A DNA stretch of 64,000 nucleotides from positions 1 through 64,000 of the forward strand of contig NZ_JAKSYO010000192.1 in assembly GCF_022829635.1 (NCBI RefSeq), written 5' to 3'. Shown in pieces: positions 52,064 to 60,488 of this stretch. The stretch's first letter is position 1. Each line of letters begins with the position of its first letter. This DNA is from Methylobacterium sp. E-066. Its GTDB lineage: Bacteria; Pseudomonadota; Alphaproteobacteria; Rhizobiales; Beijerinckiaceae. The position numbers and the translations under genes are program-made. The notes beneath the pieces are model-generated. The model was not told the origin of the DNA and ran no database searches. It worked only from the letters and a program-made list of their open reading frames with translations.

Positions 52064-53338
52064 TCACGTCCCGGCCTTGCCCTCCGGCCGGAGGGCGACC
52101 GGGTCGCCGTCGCGCAGGGAGGCCGGCGGCCCGACCACGACCTGCTCGCCGCCGTCGAGGCCCGTGCGCAGCTCCAGCACGGTTCCGGTCTGGCGGAAGA
52201 TCGTGACCGGGCGCATCCGCACCACCTGGCTGCCGTCCTGGCCCGCCTCCACCACCGCCACCCGGGTGCCGGCCTGGTCGAAGATCAGGGCGTCGTTCGG
52301 CACCGACACGGCGGGGGAGACCCGCGGGATCGCCAGCGTCAGGGTGATGTAGAGGCCGGCCTGCAGGGCGCCGTCCGGGTTGGGGATGTCGACCTGCGTC
52401 ACCAGGGTGCGCGAGGCGTAGAGCAGCGTGGACGACGAGCGCGAGACCCGGCCGGGAAAGACCTTTCCGGGGAGCTGCGCCACCTCGGCCTTGGCCTCCA
52501 GGCCGTCGCGGACACCGTCGGCCGCGTAGAGCGGCACGTTCACGGCCATGCGCAGCACGTCGTCCCGGGCCAGGGTCAGCAGCGGCAGGCCGGTATTGGT
52601 GTCCGCCGTGACCGCGTCGCCGACATCGTTGTTGCGGGTGGTCACGACCCCGTCGAAGGGCGCGCGGATCTCCTCGAACCCGGTCAGGACCTTGAGCCGG
52701 GCGACCTGGGCCTCCTGGGCGGCGATGTTGGCCTCGGCGACCTTCACGGCCGCCTTGACGGCGTCGACGTTGGCGGTCTGGGCCAGCACCCCGGCCTGCG
52801 AGGTGTCGGCGTTCTGCCGGGTCTCGGCGCCGCTGCCGGCCAGCGTCGAGGTCCGGCGGTTGGTCACGTCCGCGAGGTGGCGGTTGGCCTCGGCCTGATC
52901 GACCATGGCGCGGGCCTGGATCAGCGCCGCCTGCAATTGCAGGATCTGCGACTGTGCCTGGACGAGCTGCTGGTCGAGGTCCGGAGCGCTGATCCGGAAC
53001 AGCAGATCGCCCTTCTTCACATGCGTGCCGATATCGACCTTGCGCTCGACGATGTAGCCGGTGGCCCGGGGATAGAGGCTCGCCGTGTCGAAGGCCTGGG
53101 TGGTGCCGGTCTGGGTCAGGCTGAGGGTGTCGGAGGCCCGCTGGGCCTTGGCGACCCGCACGGTCTGCGGTTTCTTGGCGGCCGCCTGGGACGGCGGGCT
53201 CGCCGCCCGGGACGGGTCCGGCCAGTGGCGGTAGCCGAGGAGGCCGAGGCCCGCCAGCGCCAGCAGGCCGACCCACAGGCGGCCGCTTCGCGCGGGGCCG
53301 CCGGCCTCGCCCGCCGCTGAACTGTCCCGGTCCGCCAT
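52064..53338 (-). CDS. RND-type efflux periplasmic adaptor protein
   Basis: The protein has 424 residues from ATG 53338 (an upstream GTG at 53374 is in frame). One N-terminal membrane anchor (LWVGLLALAGLGLLGYRHWP) precedes the HlyD/AcrA layout: beta-barrel and lipoyl motif (ATGYIVERKVDIGTHVKKGDLLFRISAPDLDQQL), a long coiled coil at about 115-205, then APFDGVVTTRNNDVGDAVTADTN. It bridges an inner-membrane pump and an outer-membrane channel. Neither is encoded next to it. It is convergent with the MerR gene and divergent from the bicupin gene. Confidence 0.92.
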   Translation of the reverse strand: MADRDSSAAGEAGGPARSGRLWVGLLALAGLGLLGYRHWPDPSRAASPPSQAAAKKPQTVRVAKAQRASDTLSLTQTGTTQAFDTASLYPRATGYIVERKVDIGTHVKKGDLLFRISAPDLDQQLVQAQSQILQLQAALIQARAMVDQAEANRHLADVTNRRTSTLAGSGAETRQNADTSQAGVLAQTANVDAVKAAVKVAEANIAAQEAQVARLKVLTGFEEIRAPFDGVVTTRNNDVGDAVTADTNTGLPLLTLARDDVLRMAVNVPLYAADGVRDGLEAKAEVAQLPGKVFPGRVSRSSSTLLYASRTLVTQVDIPNPDGALQAGLYITLTLAIPRVSPAVSVPNDALIFDQAGTRVAVVEAGQDGSQVVRMRPVTIFRQTGTVLELRTGLDGGEQVVVGPPASLRDGDPVALRPEGKAGT

Positions 53339-53490
53339 CCTGGTCCTCGGGTCGCGCTGCGCGTCCTGCGTCACGCCGGCGACCCACCCTGCGGCCGGCC
53401 GAGACGCATCCGATCATGTATTCAATTCATAGACCACGCCCGGGGTCCGGGCGAGATGCCGCAGCGCACGATCATGTGCTGGATCCTCCG

Positions 53491-53507
53491 GTAACCCGGC
53501 CGGTTAC
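53491..53507. promoter_or_regulatory. Candidate TetR-type operator between adaptor and bicupin genes
   Basis: Inverted repeat gtaacc-cggcc-ggttac (6-bp arms) lies in the 268-base space between divergent genes. Its position and symmetry fit a TetR- or MarR-type site. No regulator of that kind is adjacent, so the assignment is tentative. Confidence 0.45.
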
Positions 53508-53606
53508 TTCCGCGACGGGGCTGGATTCCGGCTCCTGTTCCCATGCGCGCGCCGACGCCGGAACACGCTCCGCTTCGACGGCGCGCGCTCAACAGACCGA
53601 GACGCG

Positions 53607-54836
53607 ATGACCGAGATTTCCAGGCGTTCCATGATCGCCGCCGCCGGCGGCGCGATGATGGCGTCCCCCGCCCTGGCGCAGACCGCCGCCCCTGTTGCCG
53701 CCCCCCTGCCCCAGCGCGGCTCCAAGGGCGCCGACATCCTGGGCCCGACCAACGACCCTCGTTCCGCCGAGGAGCCCTTCACCCAGGCCCCGCCGGCCAC
53801 CGACCACGGCACGATGCCGAACCTGAAATGGTCGTTCAGCGACAGCCACATGCGGCTCGAGGAAGGCGGCTGGGCGCGCCAGACCACGGTGCGCGAGCTG
53901 CCGATCTCCAAGGCCATGGCCGGGGTCAACATGCGGCTCAAGGCCGGCGTCGTCCGCGAGATGCACTGGCACAAGGAAGCCGAGTGGTCCTACATGATCA
54001 AGGGCAAGGCCCGGATCACCGCGGTCGACCAGGACGGGCGCACCTTCGCGGACGATGTCGGCGAGGGCGACCTCTGGTACTTCCCGGGCGGCATCCCGCA
54101 CTCGATCCAGGGGCTTTCCGCCGACGGCATCGACGGCTGCGAGTTCCTGCTGGTGTTCGACGACGGCGGCTTCTCGGAGGATTCGACCTTCCTGCTGACC
54201 GACTGGCTGGCGCACACGCCGCGGGACATCCTGGCCAAGAATCTCGGGGTGCCCGAGAGCGCGCTGGCCAAGATCCCCGAGAAGGAGCTCTACATCTTCC
54301 CCGGGCCGACGCCCGGCCCGCTCTCGGCCGACCTCATGGGCGGCGCCGGCCAGATCCCAAAGACCTTCAGCCATCGGATGCTGGCGCAGGAGCCGATCCG
54401 CACCAAGAGCGGGCGCGTGCGGATCACCGATTCCACGGTGTTCCCGGCCTCGGCGACGATCGCGGCGGCGCTGGTCGAGGTCGAGCCCGGGGGGATGCGC
54501 GAGCTGCACTGGCACCCCAACGGCGACGAGTGGCAGTATTATCTCTCGGGCAAGGGCCGGATGACGGTGTTCGGCTCGGAATCGAAGGCCCGCACCTTCG
54601 ACTACCAGGCCGGCGACGTCGGCTACGTGCCCTACGCCATGGGCCACTACATCGAGAATACCGGCGACACGACGCTGACTTTCCTGGAGATGTTCAAGAG
54701 CCCGCGCTACGCCGACATCTCGCTCAACCAGTGGCTGGCGCTGACTCCGCATCCCCTGGTGCAGGCCCATACCGGGCTCGATCCCAGGCAGATCGACGCC
54801 CTAAGCCAGACCAAGGCGCCGGTCGTGCCGGGTTGA
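53607..54836 (+). CDS. oxdC: Tat-exported bicupin, oxalate decarboxylase family
   Basis: The protein has 409 residues. The signal [23 protein letters not shown] carries a twin-arginine motif, so it folds with its metal before export. Two cupin domains each keep all four metal ligands: His120, His122, Glu126 and His165; His301, His303, Glu308 and His347. The cupin-1 lid reads S-E-D-S-T at 190-194, close to the SENST lid of B. subtilis OxdC, with the essential Glu kept. Predicted to decarboxylate oxalate to formate in the periplasm with manganese. Formate could feed methylotrophic growth. Confidence 0.9.
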   Translation: MTEISRRSMIAAAGGAMMASPALAQTAAPVAAPLPQRGSKGADILGPTNDPRSAEEPFTQAPPATDHGTMPNLKWSFSDSHMRLEEGGWARQTTVRELPISKAMAGVNMRLKAGVVREMHWHKEAEWSYMIKGKARITAVDQDGRTFADDVGEGDLWYFPGGIPHSIQGLSADGIDGCEFLLVFDDGGFSEDSTFLLTDWLAHTPRDILAKNLGVPESALAKIPEKELYIFPGPTPGPLSADLMGGAGQIPKTFSHRMLAQEPIRTKSGRVRITDSTVFPASATIAAALVEVEPGGMRELHWHPNGDEWQYYLSGKGRMTVFGSESKARTFDYQAGDVGYVPYAMGHYIENTGDTTLTFLEMFKSPRYADISLNQWLALTPHPLVQAHTGLDPRQIDALSQTKAPVVPG

Positions 54837-54972
54837 CGCGGCCGAAGCGCTCGCCGACGAAGTGGATGCCGGTTCGGCGTCAGCGAGCGCGTCACCATAC
54901 CGCTTGGAACTTGATCGAGCCTCGATGCGTCGATGTGATGGACAGTATTCGGACTTGATCACGGAGAGACAG

Positions 54973-55281
54973 ATGCGCGCCCTCGCCCGCGCGTTCCTCG
55001 TCCTGGCGCTCGCCCTCCCGGCGGGCGCCGCCTGGGCGCAGGTGCAGCCGAACGACCCGAACGCGGCCAATTCCTCGTTCGCCCTGCAGAGCCAGATCCG
55101 CACCCTCAACCAGCAGCGGGTCTCCGACTACAACACGCTGAACCAGCAGTTCCAGCGCAACGTCCAGTACCAGCCCTACGGGCCGTATTACGGCGCCTAT
55201 GGCGGGCGCCGGGTCGGCCGGCACGGGATCGCGCGGGCGCCGCGGGGCGGGCTCAACACCAGCGTGTGCATCGGCTGCTGA
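54973..55281 (+). CDS. Small secreted protein of unknown function
   Basis: The protein has 102 residues from ATG 54973 behind ggagagac. The signal peptide [23 protein letters not shown] is followed by a Gln/Asn-rich stretch ([37 protein letters not shown]), a Tyr/Gly/Pro-rich part ([13 protein letters not shown]) and a C-terminal VCIGC. Its composition resembles small periplasmic or surface-associated proteins. No family is recognised. Confidence 0.75.
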   Translation: MRALARAFLVLALALPAGAAWAQVQPNDPNAANSSFALQSQIRTLNQQRVSDYNTLNQQFQRNVQYQPYGPYYGAYGGRRVGRHGIARAPRGGLNTSVCIGC

Positions 55282-55375
55282 CAGTCACGAGTCCGGGCAT
55301 AGCGGGGACAGCCCGAAAAAAACCTTTCCCCGTCCGCACGCTTGGCCCAGAAGCTGGGCCCATGGTGGCGCGCGC

Positions 55376-56653
55376 ATGAACATTCTGCTGATCGGCTCGG
55401 GGGGACGCGAGCACGCGCTGGCCTGGCGCCTGGCCAAGAGCCCGCTCTGTACCCGCCTGTTCACGGCGCCGGGCAATCCCGGCACCGCCCGGCACGGCAC
55501 CAACCTGCCGGACCTCACGATCACCGACCATGCCGCGGTGGCAGCCTTCTGCGCCGCCGAGTCCATCGGCCTCGTGGTGGTCGGGCCCGAGGCGCCTCTG
55601 GTCGCCGGGCTGGTCGACGACCTGAAGATCGCCGGGATCCGCACCTTCGGGCCGACCCGCGACGCGGCCCGGCTCGAGGGCTCCAAGGGCTTCACCAAGG
55701 ATCTCTGCGCCGCCTGCGGCATCCCCACCGCCGCCTTCGCGCGCTTCACCGCCCTGGAGCCGGCCCTCGCCTATGTCCGCCGGCAGGGCGCCCCGATCGT
55801 CGTGAAGGCCGACGGGCTCGCCGCCGGCAAGGGCGTCACCGTCGCCGAGACCCTGGACCAGGCCGAGGACGCCCTGGCGTCGCTCTTCGAAGAGCCCGGC
55901 GCCGAGGTGGTGGTCGAGGAGTGTCTCTTCGGCGAGGAGGCGAGTTTCTTCGCGTTGTGCGACGGCACCCGCGCCATCCCGCTCGGCACCGCGCAGGACC
56001 ACAAGCGGGTCTTCGACGGCGACCGCGGCCCCAACACCGGCGGCATGGGCGCCTATTCCCCGGCCCGGGTGGTGACCCCGGAGATCGAGGCCCGGGTCAT
56101 GGCCGAGATCATCCTGCCGACGCTCGCCGGGATGCGGGCGCGCGGCTGCCCGTTCACGGGCATCCTCTACGCCGGCCTGATGCTCACCGCGGACGGGCCC
56201 AAGCTGATCGAGTACAACACCCGCTTCGGCGATCCCGAGGCGCAGGTGCTGATGCCCCGCCTCGCCTCCGACCTCGTGCCAGCTTTGCTCTCGGCGAGCG
56301 AAGGCGATCTCTCCGGGATCACCCTCGAATTCGACGCCCACCGGGCCGCCCTCACCGTGGTGATGGCGGCGGCGGGCTATCCGGGCGCCGTGGTCCGAGG
56401 CTCGGTGATAAGGGGCGTCGAGGCGGCCGAGGGTGAGGGCGTGTTCGTGTTCCAGGCCGGGACCCGGGCCGAGGGCGGGCAGCTCCTGGCCGAGGGCGGC
56501 CGGGTGCTGGCGGTCACGGCGCTGGGCGACAGCGTCACCGACGCCCAGGACCGCGCCTACGCGGCGGTCGCCCGGATCGACTGGCCGGAGGGCTTCTGCC
56601 GCCGGGACATCGGCTTCCGCGAAGTCGCCCGGGAAGCCGCCGAACAGGGCTGA
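55376..56653 (+). CDS. purD: Phosphoribosylamine-glycine ligase
   Basis: This 425-residue enzyme joins phosphoribosylamine to glycine with ATP in the second step of purine synthesis. ATP-grasp domain blocks are [57 protein letters not shown] and [18 protein letters not shown]. Start ATG 55376 ([17 protein letters not shown]). A family C repeat follows its stop, and the convergent gene is ggt. Confidence 0.97.
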   Translation: MNILLIGSGGREHALAWRLAKSPLCTRLFTAPGNPGTARHGTNLPDLTITDHAAVAAFCAAESIGLVVVGPEAPLVAGLVDDLKIAGIRTFGPTRDAARLEGSKGFTKDLCAACGIPTAAFARFTALEPALAYVRRQGAPIVVKADGLAAGKGVTVAETLDQAEDALASLFEEPGAEVVVEECLFGEEASFFALCDGTRAIPLGTAQDHKRVFDGDRGPNTGGMGAYSPARVVTPEIEARVMAEIILPTLAGMRARGCPFTGILYAGLMLTADGPKLIEYNTRFGDPEAQVLMPRLASDLVPALLSASEGDLSGITLEFDAHRAALTVVMAAAGYPGAVVRGSVIRGVEAAEGEGVFVFQAGTRAEGGQLLAEGGRVLAVTALGDSVTDAQDRAYAAVARIDWPEGFCRRDIGFREVAREAAEQG

Positions 56654-56666
56654 AATCCGGGTGTCT

Positions 56667-56710
56667 CAGGGGCTCCGCCCCTGAACCCCGCCAAAGGGCT
56701 TGCCCTTTGG
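56667..56710. repeat. Multi-hairpin repeat, family C, copy 2
   Basis: Hairpins caggggctccgcccctg and ccaaagggcttgccctttgg lie immediately after purD and 8 bases before the ggt stop. These are convergent genes, so the element probably terminates both. It matches copies 1 and 3 in the second hairpin. Confidence 0.9.
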
Positions 56711-56717
56711 GAACCCG

Positions 56718-58487
56718 TTACTCGCCGATGGCGGCACCGGCCGGACGGCGGTTGTCGTTGGCGCCGTAGAGCAGGCCCGGACGCATCCGCTCCGTGCGCG
56801 TCGCGTCGTTGCCCGAGGAGGGCGCGTCGGCGGCATCCGGCACGGCGGCGCGGATTGCGATCAGCTCCTGCGCGCCCCAGGGTTTCTGCTCGACGATCGT
56901 GTGGCCTAGGCCCCGCAGGATCGCTTGCGTGTCCGCCGAGAGCGCGAACGGCTCGGCATAGACCGTGTCGGGCAGCCACTGGTGATGGATGCGCGGGGCG
57001 TCCACCGCCTCCTGCGGCTCCATGCCGAAATCCAGCATGTTGATAAGCGTCTGGGCGTTGATCGTGATGATCCGCGAGCCCCCCGGCGAGCCCGCCACCA
57101 GGGCGACCTTGCCGTCGCGCAGCACGATGGTCGGCGCCATCGACGAGAGCGGCCGCTTGCCCGGCGCGATCGCGTTCCGGGCGCCCTGCACCAGGCCGAA
57201 CAGGTTCGGCACCCCGGGCTTGACGGTAAAATCGTCCATCTCGTCGTTGAGGAAGAACCCGGTCTCGCCGGCCATCACCCCGGCGCCGAAATAGCCGTTG
57301 ATCGTGTAGGTGAGCGAGACCGCGTTGCCGGCCTTGTCCATCACCGAGATGTGGGTGGTCTCGGGCTTCTCCTGCGGGAGGCTTTCGGGGGCCGGGCGGA
57401 TCTCCGCCGACGGGGTTGCCCGGTCCGGCCGGATCGTGGCCCGGAGTTGTTCCGCGTAGGCCCGCGACAGCAGCTGCGCCACCGGGTTGGGCCCGAAATC
57501 CGGGTCGCCCAGCAGGATGTTGCGGTCGGCATAGGCGCGCCGCATCGCCTCGACCATCAGGTGCACGGTCCGGGCGGAATTGAACCCCGCCGCCCGCAGG
57601 TCGTAGCCGTCGAGGATGGTGAGGATCTCGCAGAGCGTCGTGCCGCCGGACGAGGGCGGGGGCGCCGACAGGATGGTGGCGCCCCGGTAGCGGCAGGTCA
57701 GCGGCTCGGATTCGGTCACCGTGTAGGCGGCGAAGTCGGACGCCGTCAGCACCCCGCCCCCGGCCCGGGACGCCGCCTCGACCTGGCGGGGGATCTCGCC
57801 TGTGTAGAACGCGTCCGAGCCGCACTCGGCGATGGCCTGGAGGGTGCGGGCGAGGCCGGCCTGGACCATTCGGTCGCCGGGCCGCCAGGAACTGCCGTCC
57901 GGGCGCAGGAACACCCGCGCGACGTTGGCCTGCCCGGCGAACAGCTTGGCGCCGAAATCCAGGATGTCGGTGTCGCCCCGGGTGAGCACGAAGCCGTCCC
58001 GGGCGAGCGCGACCGCCGGAGCCATCACTCGGGCCAGCGGCAGGGTGCCGTATTCCGCCAACGCGGTGTTCAGGCCGAGCACGGTGCCGGGCACGCCCGC
58101 CGCCTTCCAGCCGCGCAGGCTCGCGCCCTTCACGACATTGCCGGCGGCGTCGAGATACATGTCGCGGCTGGCCCCCCCGGGGGCTTTTTCGCGGAAATTG
58201 ATGAAGCGGCTCGTTCCGTCGGCCCGGTGGAGGACCAGGAAGCCGCCGCCGCCGAGATTGCCGCAGCACGGGTTCACCACCGCCTCGGCATAGGCCACCG
58301 CCACCGCGGCATCGATGGCGTTGCCGCCCGCCTTCAGGATGTCGGCGCCCACCTGCGAGGCCAGGCGCTGGGACGACACCACCATGCCGTTCTCGGCTTC
58401 CACGGCCGGTCCCGAGGCGGCCCGCGCTGCGGGGCCTCCGAGGGTGACGAGAAGCCCGAGGAGCAGCGCGCGTGCCGGTGCGATCAT
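56718..58487 (-). CDS. ggt: Gamma-glutamyltransferase
   Basis: The protein has 589 residues from ATG 58487. The signal peptide ALLLGLLVTLGGPAARAAS exports it to the periplasm. It is a precursor that cleaves itself before Thr378 in PETTHISVMD, the catalytic residue of the small subunit. Later blocks PLSSMAPTIV and SPGGSRIITI form the acceptor site. It breaks down glutathione and transfers glutamyl groups. It lies after acdS on the same strand, with a family A repeat between them. Confidence 0.96.
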   Translation of the reverse strand: MIAPARALLLGLLVTLGGPAARAASGPAVEAENGMVVSSQRLASQVGADILKAGGNAIDAAVAVAYAEAVVNPCCGNLGGGGFLVLHRADGTSRFINFREKAPGGASRDMYLDAAGNVVKGASLRGWKAAGVPGTVLGLNTALAEYGTLPLARVMAPAVALARDGFVLTRGDTDILDFGAKLFAGQANVARVFLRPDGSSWRPGDRMVQAGLARTLQAIAECGSDAFYTGEIPRQVEAASRAGGGVLTASDFAAYTVTESEPLTCRYRGATILSAPPPSSGGTTLCEILTILDGYDLRAAGFNSARTVHLMVEAMRRAYADRNILLGDPDFGPNPVAQLLSRAYAEQLRATIRPDRATPSAEIRPAPESLPQEKPETTHISVMDKAGNAVSLTYTINGYFGAGVMAGETGFFLNDEMDDFTVKPGVPNLFGLVQGARNAIAPGKRPLSSMAPTIVLRDGKVALVAGSPGGSRIITINAQTLINMLDFGMEPQEAVDAPRIHHQWLPDTVYAEPFALSADTQAILRGLGHTIVEQKPWGAQELIAIRAAVPDAADAPSSGNDATRTERMRPGLLYGANDNRRPAGAAIGE

Positions 58488-58569
58488 CCAGGCTCTCTTC
58501 GATCGGGGTCCGGCGCTGCCATATAGGGGGCCGTGCGCCAGAATCCGCTCCTCCAATCCGCTTCTCCCG

Positions 58570-58711
58570 CCCCCTCCCTCATCCTGAGGCGGCGTAGCGG
58601 AGCGAAGCCCTCGAAGGAGGGCTCCAGGCATCTCGCGCTTTCTGGAGGGCTCCTTCGGGGCCCGGCGATCTTCGATCGCCGGGCGCCTCAGGATGAGGCG
58701 GCTGATGGGAG
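58570..58711. repeat. Palindromic intergenic repeat, family A, copy 3
   Basis: Outer arms cctcatcctgaggc (58577-58590) and gcctcaggatgagg (58685-58698) enclose inner text ccctcgaaggagggctcca and ctggagggctccttcggg, plus cggcgatcttcgatcgccg. It lies between two minus-strand genes. The outer arm has the -ggc- variant instead of -ggtgc-. Confidence 0.9.
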
Positions 58712-58735
58712 AGGCGGTTCGGCGGCCGAGCGCGA

Positions 58736-59746
58736 TCAGCCGTTGCGGAACGTGTAGCTGTAGCCGTTCAGCGCCGGCGCGCCGCCGAGATGGGCGTAGA
58801 GCACCTTCGAACCCCTCGGGAAAAAACCCTTCTTCACGAGGTCGATCATGCCCTGCATGGATTTGCCCTCGTAGACCGGGTCGGTGATCATCCCCTCGAG
58901 CCGGGCCGAGAGCCGAATCGCCTCGACGGTCTCCTTCGAGGGCACGCCGTAGACCGGGTAGGCGTAATCCTCGTTGAGCACGACGTCGTCGGCGACGATG
59001 TCGCCCGCGCCGACCAGGGCCGCGGTGTTCCGGGCGATGTCGAGGACCTGGGCCTTGGTCTGGGCCGGGGTGCAGGAGGCGTCGATGCCGATGACGTTGC
59101 GGGCGCGCCCGTCCGCGGAGAAGCCCACCAGCATGCCGGCATGGGTCGAGCCGGTGACCGTGCAGACCACCACGTAGTCGAAGCGCAGACCCATCTCGGC
59201 CTCTTGGCGGCGCACCTCCTCGGCGAAGCCGACATAGCCGAGCCCGCCATACTTGTGCACCGAGGCGCCGGCCGGGATCGCGTAGGGCTTGCCGCCCTCA
59301 GCCTCGACCTCGGCGAGCGCACGCTTCCAGCTGTCGCGGATGCCGATGTCGAATCCGTCATCCACGAGCTGCGTCTGCGCGCCCATGATCCGCGACAGGA
59401 GGATGTTGCCGACCCGGTCGTAGACGGCATCCTCGTGCGGCACCCAGGCTTCCTGGATCAGCCGGCACTTCATGCCGATCTTGGCGGCCACTGCCGCGAC
59501 CATGCGGGTGTGGTTCGACTGCACGCCGCCGATCGAGACCAGGGTGTCGGCACCGCTCTTGATCGCGTCCGGCACGATGTATTCGAGCTTGCGCAGCTTG
59601 TTGCCGCCATAGGCCAGGCCCGAATTGCAATCCTCGCGCTTGGCGTAGATCTCGACCGCATCCCCCAGATGGGCCGAGAGCCGCTTGAGCGGCTCGATCG
59701 GCGTCGGGCCGAAGGTCAGGGGGTAGCGCTCGAAGTCTTGCAGCAT
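58736..59746 (-). CDS. acdS: 1-aminocyclopropane-1-carboxylate (ACC) deaminase
   Basis: This 336-residue fold-type II PLP enzyme splits the plant ethylene precursor ACC into 2-oxobutanoate and ammonia. Start ATG 59746 ([23 protein letters not shown]). The PLP lysine is Lys50 in [11 protein letters not shown]. The two residues that separate true ACC deaminase from D-cysteine desulfhydrase are present: Glu293 (DPVYEGKSM) and Leu320 (AHLGGAP). It lowers plant ethylene, a plant-growth-promoting trait. It is divergent from its regulator acdR. A palindrome lies between the genes. Confidence 0.97.
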   Translation of the reverse strand: MLQDFERYPLTFGPTPIEPLKRLSAHLGDAVEIYAKREDCNSGLAYGGNKLRKLEYIVPDAIKSGADTLVSIGGVQSNHTRMVAAVAAKIGMKCRLIQEAWVPHEDAVYDRVGNILLSRIMGAQTQLVDDGFDIGIRDSWKRALAEVEAEGGKPYAIPAGASVHKYGGLGYVGFAEEVRRQEAEMGLRFDYVVVCTVTGSTHAGMLVGFSADGRARNVIGIDASCTPAQTKAQVLDIARNTAALVGAGDIVADDVVLNEDYAYPVYGVPSKETVEAIRLSARLEGMITDPVYEGKSMQGMIDLVKKGFFPRGSKVLYAHLGGAPALNGYSYTFRNG

Positions 59747-59804
59747 CGGGTCTCTCCGGGTCTTCCGGCCGCCGGGATCGTTTTCCACCCGGCGCGGCCG
59801 GCTT

Positions 59805-59829
59805 CGGGTTACGGCAGAAAACTAACCCG
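59805..59829. promoter_or_regulatory. Candidate AcdR/Lrp operator between acdS and acdR
   Basis: Inverted repeat cgggtta (59805-59811) and taacccg (59823-59829) with an 11-base spacer. It lies in the 197-base divergent intergenic region, nearer acdS. It is the clearest symmetric site there and could bind the Lrp-type regulator. Confidence 0.55.
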
Positions 59830-59943
59830 GATCGCCTGAAAGGTGCTCTCGATCTTGGCCTGCTGATGGCTGCTTGCTTGCATCGATCGCGGTGAGAGAC
59901 GAGAATCCGTCCGGAAAATCCCAAAAAAATGAAAGAAACTGCC

Positions 59944-60408
59944 ATGTCCGCAGGGCTCGACCGGATCGACCTCAAGATCCTGCGCCTGCTGCAGGCGGAC
60001 GGGCGCATGGCCAATGCCGAGATCGCCGAGCGCTCGGGCACCAGCGCGGCCACCTGCCATCGCCGGATCCAGCGGCTGTTCACGGACGGCTTCGTGCGGG
60101 CGGTCCGGGCGCTGGTCGATCCGGCCCGGGTCGGCCGCGGCACCCTGGTCTTCGTCGGCGTCGTGCTCGACCGCTCGACCCCCGAGAGCTTTTCCGAGTT
60201 CGAGGCCGCGGTGCGGGCGATCCCCGTGCTGCTCGACTGCCACCTCGTGGCCGGCGACTTCGACTACATCCTGAAGGTCCGCGTCTCCGACATGGCCGAC
60301 TTCAACCGCCTCCACAGCGCCACGCTGATCGGCCTGCCGGGGGTGCGCCAGACCCGCACCTTCTTCGTGATGAAGGAGGTGATCGACAACGCGCCGCTGG
60401 ACCTGTGA
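59944..60408 (+). CDS. acdR: Lrp/AsnC-family regulator of ACC deaminase
   Basis: The protein has 154 residues from ATG 59944 (an ATG 15 bases upstream is in frame but has no ribosome site). The helix-turn-helix GLDRIDLKILRLLQADGRMANAEIAERSGTSAATCHRRIQRL is followed by an AsnC ligand domain (VAGDFDYILKVRVSDMADFNRLHSATLIGLPGVRQTRTFFVMKEV). Divergence from acdS is typical of AcdR, which activates acdS in the presence of ACC or leucine-like effectors. Confidence 0.9.
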   Translation: MSAGLDRIDLKILRLLQADGRMANAEIAERSGTSAATCHRRIQRLFTDGFVRAVRALVDPARVGRGTLVFVGVVLDRSTPESFSEFEAAVRAIPVLLDCHLVAGDFDYILKVRVSDMADFNRLHSATLIGLPGVRQTRTFFVMKEVIDNAPLDL

Positions 60409-60423
60409 GGTCGACGCGACCGC

Positions 60424-60469
60424 ATCAGGGCGCTGCCCTGATCACCCGCCAAAGGGCGGGGCCCTTTGG
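60424..60469. repeat. Multi-hairpin repeat, family C, copy 3
   Basis: Hairpins atcagggcgctgccctgat and ccaaagggcggggccctttgg sit between convergent acdR and rarA. Same layout as copies 1 and 2, with the second stem shared. Confidence 0.9.
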
Positions 60470-60488
60470 AAACCCATGACGGGCCGCC

